Shown: in pieces, positions 56,605-64,000 of the stretch | How the letters are laid out: every line of letters begins with the position of its first letter | Position numbering within the stretch: position 1 is the first letter of the stretch | NCBI GenBank assembly: GCA_965178125.1 | Contig: OZ237757.1 | Coordinates: 806,001-870,000 of the forward strand | Direction: 5' to 3' | DNA from: Bilabrum cf. latius | Lineage: Eukaryota; Bigyra: Bicosoecida; Bigyra; Bicosoecida | DNA: 64,000 bases | Made by a program: the position numbers and the translations under genes | Notes under the pieces: model-generated | Told to the model about the DNA's origin: nothing | The model's database searches: none | Seen by the model: only the letters and a program-made list of their open reading frames with translations

Positions 56605-59600
56605 TTACCCATACACCGACCGCGGATCCCTCCGCCTCGAGCGGGGCCCCCTCCTTCCACTGCCACTGCTGCCGGTAGATGCGGATGCATTGCCCGGTGC
56701 TGCCATACCCGGCCGGCCCTCCCTCCGGCCAGAGCCCCGCAACGAGACTGCGCCAGCGTGCGCTGCACCTTGCGCCAGCCCTTCCACCGCAGCTGCAGAC
56801 CCGCCGGCACCGAACTGCCGCTGCAGCCGCTGCAGCTGCCCCTCCGCCGCCCCCGCCCCCTTGGAAAGCATGTCCAGCCGCCTCTGACCACCCCGGCAGG
56901 CCGCGTGCCACGCAGCCCGCCACGCACCCACCGCCTGTTTGGCCACCTGGGCGGGCGGCAGCGACGTGGCTGATGTCGCATCGGCACCCTTGTTCCCTGA
57001 ATTGTTCCTTGACCTCGCTGTTGCAATCTCCCCAAGCGCATCTCGGCAGGCTCTCGCCTGTTCCTCCACCCTGGCCTCCGTGCCCTCGTCACACGCCGCC
57101 GCCGCCTCCAGGGACTGCTCCACCACGTCCACGGCTGCGTCCAGGGCACCCTCCCATGCCCCGCGGTGTGACGAGTGTGCCGCCTTGGCGCCCGCCTCTA
57201 GGCCCCCGACCGCCGCCACCGCGCGGGCCAAGGCCCCCGTGCACCGTGCCTCGATGTCCGCCAGGGAACAAGCCAGGCCCACCGACTGGGCCCCGCCCTC
57301 CGCTGCGGCCACCGCCCTCATGGCCACCCTGGCCCCCGCCTCGTCACCGTGCCACTCGACCTAGGGCGAAGAAGAAGGGGCAGGGGCAGGGGCAGGGACA
57401 GGGGCAGGGGCAGGGGCAGGGGCAGGGGCAGCAGGGGAAGAGAAACCTCCCTCCGCCCTAGGGCTCCCAGCACTGATGCCTCCGGGAATCGATCCCGGGA
57501 TCTCTCCATCCTACCCCGACCCCGAGGCAGCCTCCCAACGCCTCATGGTCTCGGCGCCCGCCCCGGGCACGATCCCGTGTTTGGCCACCCTCCGGAAGAA
57601 AGCCCCCAGCGTGCGCCTCAGCTTGCCCCCCACCAGCTCCTGCACCAGCCAGGACCTAGACTTGGACAGACGCGGCGCCTTCGCCCTGCCCGAGACATGG
57701 CTCGATCCCTGCCCCTGCCCATGCCCCTGCCCCTGTTCCTGTTCCTCCCCGTCCAGTTCCCGCGCCCTCAGGTGCCCGCAAGGCCCCAACTGCCTCGCGA
57801 CCGGATCCTCGGAGACCCCACAGCGGGACCCGACCGCCGCCCCTCCGCCTGTCCCGCCCAAGATCCTCGCCCTGCACGCCACAGCCGCGCTCGTCGCCCG
57901 CATCCCACCCCATTCTCCCCTTTCCTCTCCCTCTCCCTCTCCGATGGCGTCCATCGGATCGGTCTACAGCCCTCGGGGCAGATACCGCAGCACGTCCTCC
58001 AGTGCGCGGCGCCTCTCCTCAGCGGAACCATGCAGCGGAGGCTCCCCGGCGTCCAAATCGGCCCCCAAAACCCCTTCTTTTGCCACCCCTCTGGTAGACT
58101 CCTCCCCCGAGCCAGGCCCGGCAGTCGGGGTTGGAACCAGCAGGGGCACAGAGGCTGACCCCGGGAGGAGAGATCGGACCGTCCGCCCGCAGGCCCTGCA
58201 CAGTGCCACGCCCAGACTGGTGGCCAGAGCGGCACGGCGGGTGCATCCCCGCCACTGGCACATGGGGTGTGACGAGCGCACCGAGGGACGCGGAGGCAGC
58301 GCGCCCCGCAGCCCCTTGCTAGCATCATCCACAAAGCCAGTGCTATTGCCAGTAGCAGGGGCAGTGCCAGTAGCAGCTGCCTCCATCAGCAAGGCCACCA
58401 TGCCCACCACCCTCGGTACAGACCTGCCCCGCGGGATCGGACTCCCCACCGGCCCTCCTTCACCACCTACATCTCCTACCCCTGACCCTACCCCTGCCCC
58501 TATTCCAGAGGAGAGACACCCGCCCGGCCCCAGCGCAGCGAGGCAGGCGCCGTGTGCTCCAGCGAGGAGGGCGGCACCGACAGCGGCATTCGAATCGTCG
58601 TTTTCCGCCCCTGCCAGCACCACCAGCTCCCCCATGCTACAGTGCGATGCACCCGGCAGGCACTTGAAGAGCAGTCCCTCCGCGCCCCCGCCCCCGCCCC
58701 CGCCCCCGGTCTCCCCTGCACACCCTCCTCCTCCACCGGGAGCGCCTCTCACTGATGCACCCGCGTCGTCGCTCGCGTGTTTCAAATTCTACCCGCGCTC
58801 ACTGCTGCACCCTGCAGGCTCAGTGATCGCAGCATCGGCAGCTGATGGGAGGTGTGATGGGACGCGGCCGCAGGCAGGGACGACGCGCGCCATGTGCCGA
58901 CGGAGCACGGCCTCGGCGCCGCGCGCGCTCAGCGGAACGATGAATTCCTGATCCTCCGCCGCGTGGCCCCCCTTGGCCCCCGCCCGCCGACTCCTCCCCC
59001 TGCTCTCCCTCTAATTCCCGCGTGCCGCGCATTCCACAAACAGCTCCGACCCCGCTCGAGATTCAGACTTGTGCCCATGTCCGCCCTTGCTGTCATGCCC
59101 ATGCTCGCACAGCCCGTAGTGCTTGGCGATCACTAGAAGCGCGGCTGCATCCGCCAGCGCATGCTCTATGCTTGAGTCCGTGGCTGGGGCTGGGAGCGAA
59201 GATCCGGCTGCGAGTGGCTCGTCCAGATCGCCAGAGGTGGTCAAAGTGGAGGTGGGCAAAGAGGCACCCGCAGCTGGTGCTCGTCCTCGAGCAGGTGCTC
59301 CGCCGCTGGTCGCAAGGCCCTCGAGCACTCGTCGAGCGCGAGCAGCTGCATCCAGGAAACCGTTCGACATGGCCACATCCAGCTCCGTGGCAGGCACAAA
59401 GACGTCTACGAGCGGCTCAAAAGCGCCACCGCCAGCATCAGCACCAGGACCAGCACCAGCACCAGCACCAGCACCATCACCATGCCTAATGGCATCGCTG
59501 GCCTCAGCACGAGTTGCATGACTGGCCCCAGCAGCGGCGGGGGCCACTGCTGTGGCCCGGATGGCGCAAGGCATCTCACCCGCAAAGTCCGCCCCGTCCA

Positions 59601-61593
59601 CCACCTGGGGGTCTTGCGCGGCGCCGGGGCGGTTCCGCATGTGCCGGTGAAGCCGTGCCTCGACTGCCCACGCATGCCCAGCCCGCGCTCCTGCGGAACC
59701 ATCTGGCGCCGCGCATTCCTCCCGGTAGCTCCTGGCCATGTAGGCCCTGTGCTGGCGGGCCGGGGCCACCAGGGAAGGGGAAGAGGGCTCTGCGGAACCG
59801 GCCGATTGCGCGGCGCCGGCAGCCCGCACCGCGGTCTCGAGCGCGAGCACCGCGGGCAAGGTCGCCACCTCCACATCCTCCTCCTCCTCCTCCTCCTCCT
59901 CCTCCTCCTCCTCCAATCCTCTTGTTCCCTGAGGACCGGTTAACACCCTGAGAACCGGTTCCGCCGCCAGCACGGCCCGCGCCAGGGCACGCGCCGCCGT
60001 CCCCACCAGCGCGCGGCGCCCCTCGAACGCGGCCTCAGATTCGGAGCCGGAAAGCCTCACCAGCACCCTCGAGCCCCCGGCCCTGAGGCGGGGCGCTGCA
60101 GCAGCCGATCCGACCCCGCTGCTCTGGCCACTGCTGCCTCCAGTGGCGCCCGAGCAGCGCGCGTGCACCGCCTCCAGTGCCTCACTCGTCACACCGGCAC
60201 GCAGACCCCCGATGATCCCTAGCGGAAGGGAAGTCGCGCAGAGCACCGCGGGCAGCAGGCCGCTCCATTGCTTCTCCTTCTAGCCTGCCTTGCCCTTGTC
60301 CTTGCCCTTGCTCTTGGCTTGTCTCTGCTTGCCCGCCGCTGCTGCTGCTGCTGCTGCTCCCGCGCTGCCACCACCACCGACTCGCATCCCCGATGCCGCC
60401 AGGCCCGGCCGAGTCCCTCTGCTGGAGGCCCACGATGGCGGGGAGGGACCTCCTCGTGCGGAACCAGTCCCACTATGCGCGGCGCCGGCATACAGGCCCA
60501 GCACCGCTGCCTCAAGCTGCTCATCACTGTCAGCGTGCGCCGCTGATGCCGCTGATGCTGATGTTGATGCTGCAGACCTAGGGGGGCCGAGGGACTGCCT
60601 GTTCCCTCGCAGCGGGATCCGGGCCACCACCCGCAGCGGAACCTGCGCGGCGCCGCCTGATGCCGCCAGCACGTCCCGCCGCATCCCGTCCGGATCCGCG
60701 GGCAGGTCCCGCCCCCCTGCACCTTCGTGCGATGCAGCTAGCGCGCCTCCACCGGCCCACGGGCCGCCAAGGCAGGCGCGGAGCCGTCCGATCCCGTCGT
60801 GTGACGACTGGCCGCCGGGATGGGGGCGGTCCAGCGCGCCACCGTGCGGTGCACCCATGGACACGCACCCGCATCGCCCCACCGTCCCATCGAGCCCTTC
60901 CGACCCCTTGCCCCTGCCTCTGCCCCTCCCCCCCTTGCTCCCCGCGCCCCTGTTGTTCCCTGGCACTGCCAGGAGGCCCCAGTGCACGAGCCGTTTCCTT
61001 GGCACGGTGCCTCCAGCAGGCAGGCAAGCGGCTGTCACGGACCGGAGGGCAGCGGCAGCCACGCCCGCACTGGCACTGGCACTGGCTCTGGCTCTGGCAG
61101 CGCGGTCCATGTCCCCCGCGCCATCCCCACGTGTTATGCCTGTTCCTTGGTTGGTGCCGGGGTCCCCCTCGAGAGCCCGCAGGACACGCTCCTGGTCGAG
61201 CGAGCCCGGGGCCAGACTGCCGGTGACGGCTTCCGGGGGCACGATCGGGAGCAAGACGACGGGGGCAATGGCGCTGGCCAAGCTTGCAGTCTTACCAGAG
61301 CCAGCGCCAATGGCCCCGATGCTGTGGTTGGTGCCAGTGGCGGTTGCTACAGCAGAGGCGGCGGAAGCCGACCAGCGCGAGCTGAGTGCCGCCGCGGTTT
61401 CGATCCAGGCGGCGTGCAGCTGCGCGAGATCGGCCGAACGGCGGGTGGCTTGTCTCTACGTGTCTGCATAGGACCTCACTTCCGTTCGAATGTGTTTGCG
61501 AGCATCCGCAATCGTCTCATGCACAAGCTCGTTGCAGCGGACGGTCGCTTGAACTGTTTCCTTCTCAACGTGCGCGGGCCATAACGACGCCAT
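56605..61593 (-). CDS. Unrecognised 1,662-aa protein with N-terminal Walker-A-like motif, 7 in-frame TAGs
   Basis: A single frame from ATG 61591-61593 to TAA 56605-56607, with TAGs at 61456, 60280, 59011, 58789, 57964, 57511 and 57361 (lowest coordinate of each codon). The N-terminal 80 residues are helical (CNELVHETIADARKHIRTEV). GAIGAGSGKTASLASAIAP at about residues 93-111 resembles a P-loop, but I find no clear Walker B or GTPase signature. The rest is Ala/Gly-rich with folded-looking islands (LFKCLPGASHCSMGELVVLA, AFEPLVDVFVPATELDVAMS, VEEQARACRDALGEIA), a poly-Glu run and an Ala-Pro repeat. The gene is divergent to the large gene at 62117. I cannot assign a function; the P-loop could be fortuitous. 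Confidence 0.7.
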
Positions 61594-62116
61594 GCGCTCT
61601 GCTACTCGGCGTATCGAATCAATCTACCCATTGGTTGACTGAAGGGCGATCAAGTTTCTCTTGTTCTGGGCGTGCTTCGCTTCAATATTCGAGTGTAGTA
61701 GTGATGTCGCCTGCATGCCTGACCCAGTATTTCTCCTACAATACAGACCCACAGATCAGATTGGGATAATACTCTGAATCAACCTCATTATACGTTTTTG
61801 TGGGTAACGCGAATCCTGCGCGGTGTACTCGTCAAACCGTTCGAATTGAGCTAGGATTCGTGAAGGTTCCATGCTGTTTTGGACGACAGAAACTTTAAGC
61901 GTAAATATTGGCGACAATTCGACGTGAACAAGCACATATATACGATAGTCCCGCAGACAACGAGGTTGAGAAAGGCGATTTTCAGTTTTTGTTTAGTTGC
62001 GAGGCGTTGTGGCATCCCACATTGCAGGTTAGCCAACAGCAACTGCAACATATTGAAAGTTTCCGAGTTATACTCTGTTGTGGCGTGGCCTCCGTAGGCG
62101 TTTAATTGTACTAGCA
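61594..62116. promoter_or_regulatory. AT-rich divergent intergenic region
   Basis: 523 bases between the ATGs of two divergent large genes, markedly more AT-rich than either. It presumably contains both promoters. I see no conserved box or RNA gene. Confidence 0.45.
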
Positions 62117-64000
62117 ATGAGTAGGCAAGGCGGAAGGGATGGTGATGGCAGCAATGATGATGCTTGGGCTGCACTTGGTGATGGTACTGTCGGGCAGATA
62201 TCCGATTTCCCTGTCCCAAAGAATAGAAGTGACGCAAGCAACATGGAGACACACACCAAGAACGATATATAGAGCTCAGTCAACCCAGATGGCGGTTTCT
62301 CTCAATCGCTCTTTGGAGGAGTTGGCGGCATGCTGCCCGATGCACCGCTGCCACTGGCCCAGCCCCCAACCCCTGCATCTGGCCAGAGCCCAGACAGCCG
62401 CCAATTTGGACCCAGTGACAGCAGCCTAGATTTGGAATCAGATTCAGACGGTTGGGAGTGGGATCTGGGCGAGCATGGTCAAGGCGACCCAGGGGCAGCA
62501 GGGAGGAGGGGCACTGGCAGCCAGCCGCAGCACACTCTCGGGAGCGGCCGGGGAGCGGTCGCAGGCACACCGCAGTACCCCACACCCTCACAAGTAGAGC
62601 CATCAGGCGGTGTCCGCTACCGCCTGTTCTCCGACCACGACGACTCATCGTCACACGAGGCGGGCAGCTGGGGCGCCCCTGCCTCCACTCCTACTCAGCC
62701 TAGCTGGGGGCCTGCTTCCACAGACGGCGCCTGGGAGAACGAGGGTTTCGATTACGGGTTGTATTCAGAGCCGATGGAGCGGCTGGCGCCAACTCTTCTA
62801 GAGCCGGACCCTGTTGAGTTCTGGAGGGCATGCCGCACGGCGGTGCGAGCCTGTCTCGGCGCGGAGAGGCCTGGCAGGCTGGAGGAGGCACTGACCCAGG
62901 CGACCGTGGGGTGGTGGGTCCCAGGGTATGCAAGACTTGGCGAGGACGACGAGGATCGGGGGTCGATGGGAGAAGAAGGAGGAGGAGGAGAGGGGGGCTG
63001 GGCGGTCGGATTCGGGGATGGGGCCACAGCCGGTGTGCCTGGAGCAGAGAGCGAGGGGGCCGGGGATGATGCTGGTGTTGCAGACGGATCGGGTGACCAT
63101 TCTAGCGAATACGTCGATGCTGGAGAGCTAGAGGCGTGGCGAGACATCGACAGATCCGCCCTCAGCTGGTGCACGAGGCAGGTCGTCGAGGAGAGGCAGA
63201 GGGAGAGGGCTAGGAGGTGCGGCGGCGGCAGGACGGCAGGATCGTGTTCCCCAGGGAACAGGACGAGGTCTTGGGAGGAGGGGCTGCGGGCGCGCGGGTC
63301 TGGCCCCCAGCTCAGGACAGCTCTGGACGCTCTGCACTCCCTCCCCGCCGCCTTGCAGCCCGGGTGCCTGTGGGCTGCACTCGTGGCCTGGCGGGTGGAG
63401 GGGCTGACCAGGCCCCAGGGAACAGAGGATGGAGGAGTGGAGGAAGGGCTAGCGCACGAGGGAGAAGAAAGTAAGTCCCTGGCAGATCTCATCGTGCAGG
63501 CAGCGGGTGCGTGCGGGGGCCTGGGAGGAAGCTGCGGGGGAGGGGACACCGTCGCGGATGGATCGCTGGGAGTGCCACAGGCAGTCGGCTCGAACACAAG
63601 CTCGTTCGAACACAGCCCAGCACCCGTGCAGCACGCGAGCGACGCGGGCTCTGGCCCCGCCGGTGCCCCCCTGTGTGCAGACAAGATCAGGAGGGCCAAC
63701 CTGCTGGGGGCCTGGCTGGAGGGCGAGCTGGGGGCCTCTGTGCGGCGAGAGGGGGCGGTGCCCATCGGCGCGCGGGAGGCCTCTGTCCTTCGGCTTAGTC
63801 TCCTGGACCTGCTCAGGGGCATGGGGAACTCTAGAGGGGTGGAGGAGGCGGCCGTGGCGCTGCACCTCTGGGGGCCTGTGCTTGCTGAGGCCGTGGGGCG
63901 GTCCTGGGAGGGCAAGGGGGAAGGGGTGGCGGGCGGCGAGGCTGTTGACGGGCGAAGGGATGAGCAGGCGCTGGCGTGGGCCGCGGCCCATCCAGGCGGG
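62117..64000 (+). CDS. 5' part of a large unrecognised protein, open to the window edge
   Basis: ATG 62117 (GCAATGAGT) opens a frame that has one TAG (62270-62272) and no TAA or TGA through base 64000. The first 150 residues are Ser/Asp/Gly-rich (SSLDLESDSDGWEWDLGEHG). A better-mixed region follows (DPVEFWRACRTAVRACLGAE, ATVGWWVPGYARL, ALDALHSLPAALQPGCLWAA), and near the window end helical stretches (VLRLSLLDLLRGMGNSRGVE, AAVALHLWGPVLAEAVGRSW). The last stretch is loosely reminiscent of helical scaffold repeats such as those in vesicle-coat proteins, but I would not name it. Under the standard code the first 51 residues would be cut off as a separate ORF. Confidence 0.7.

Larger units (their letters stand above)
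8139..60193. repeat. Dispersed 11-mer TGTGACGAGTG / CACTCGTCACA (17 exact copies)
   Basis: Forward copies start at 8139, 14200, 16927, 17135, 23725, 25180 and 57167. Reverse copies start at 9184, 10641, 14535, 20621, 25256, 40087, 40257, 41824, 46163 and 60183. One-mismatch forms occur at 3243, 35715, 38985, 45863, 48730, 57083, 58268 and 60800. Most are inside coding frames, where they read GVTS in one orientation and HSSH in the other. The coordinates span the first to the last exact copy. Confidence 0.8.

Noticed and set aside
1-64000. Widespread pseudogenes or poor assembly as the cause of the TAGs
   Set aside because: Decay would bring TAA, TGA and frameshifts as well. Only TAG occurs in frame, at about 90 sites, and the sequence after each stays coding-like. 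Only one frame break was found (the 12-G run).
1-64000. Pyrrolysine insertion or occasional stop readthrough
   Set aside because: Both would affect few genes and specific sites. Here TAG is common in linkers and domains alike and no gene ends at it.
1-64000. A suppressor-type tRNA(CUA) or other tRNA/rRNA gene in this window
   Set aside because: I looked for B-box-like GGTTCGANTCC with a matching acceptor stem and found none, so the decoding tRNA must lie elsewhere. A by-eye search can miss intron-containing tRNAs.

Overview
This window is nuclear DNA from a GC-rich, intron-poor eukaryote, probably a protist or alga; I cannot place the lineage. Spliced genes with GTGAG...CAG introns, eukaryotic families (a MOV10/UPF1-type helicase, a PSO2/SNM1 nuclease, PTRHD1, a GH79 glycosidase, a DH-PH exchange factor, RNI-type leucine-rich repeats) and very large, low-complexity Ala/Gly/Ser/Glu proteins all point that way.

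The central observation is that TAG is not a stop codon here. Under the standard code most genes look shattered, but each becomes one open frame when TAG is read through. Across about a dozen genes on both strands I count roughly 90 in-frame TAGs, and every gene whose end is visible stops at TAA or TGA. TAGs lie inside conserved domains (GH79 just before the NEPD motif, PSO2 just before the HxHxDH motif, the first DH helix), at matching positions in three LRR paralogues, and inside a 16.4 kb frame with no TAA or TGA. Local context (CAG/CAA runs, Q-rich repeats, coiled coils) favours glutamine, but this is inferred and one site would fit tyrosine.

Layout: 3-5738 (+) 3' part of a helicase with four winged-helix-like repeats; 6086-8068 (+) secreted GH79 enzyme; 8340-9980 (-) SPRY-like protein; 10459-13188 (-) PSO2/SNM1 nuclease, divergent from 13314-13932 (+) PTRHD1; 14143-15417 (-) signal-peptide/TM protein; 15764-25654 (+) giant unrecognised protein (about 3,300 codons); 26041-28131 (+) LRR copy 1; 28320-28755 a 74-bp minisatellite; 28685-30426 (-) unrecognised acidic protein carrying an intron apparently made by tandem duplication; 30739-32826 (+) LRR copy 2; 33217-53923 (+) giant DH-PH/PPR-like/coiled-coil protein (about 6,840 codons); 54174-56258 (-) LRR copy 3; 56605-61593 (-) 1,662-aa protein with a Walker-A-like motif; 62117-64000 (+) 5' part of another large protein.

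Short DNA words, notably TGTGACGAGTG and GGGAACAA, recur far above chance on both strands and in different reading frames, so they look constrained as DNA rather than as protein. The genes do not form an obvious pathway; shared features are the code, the intron style, the low-complexity linkers and the dispersed words.
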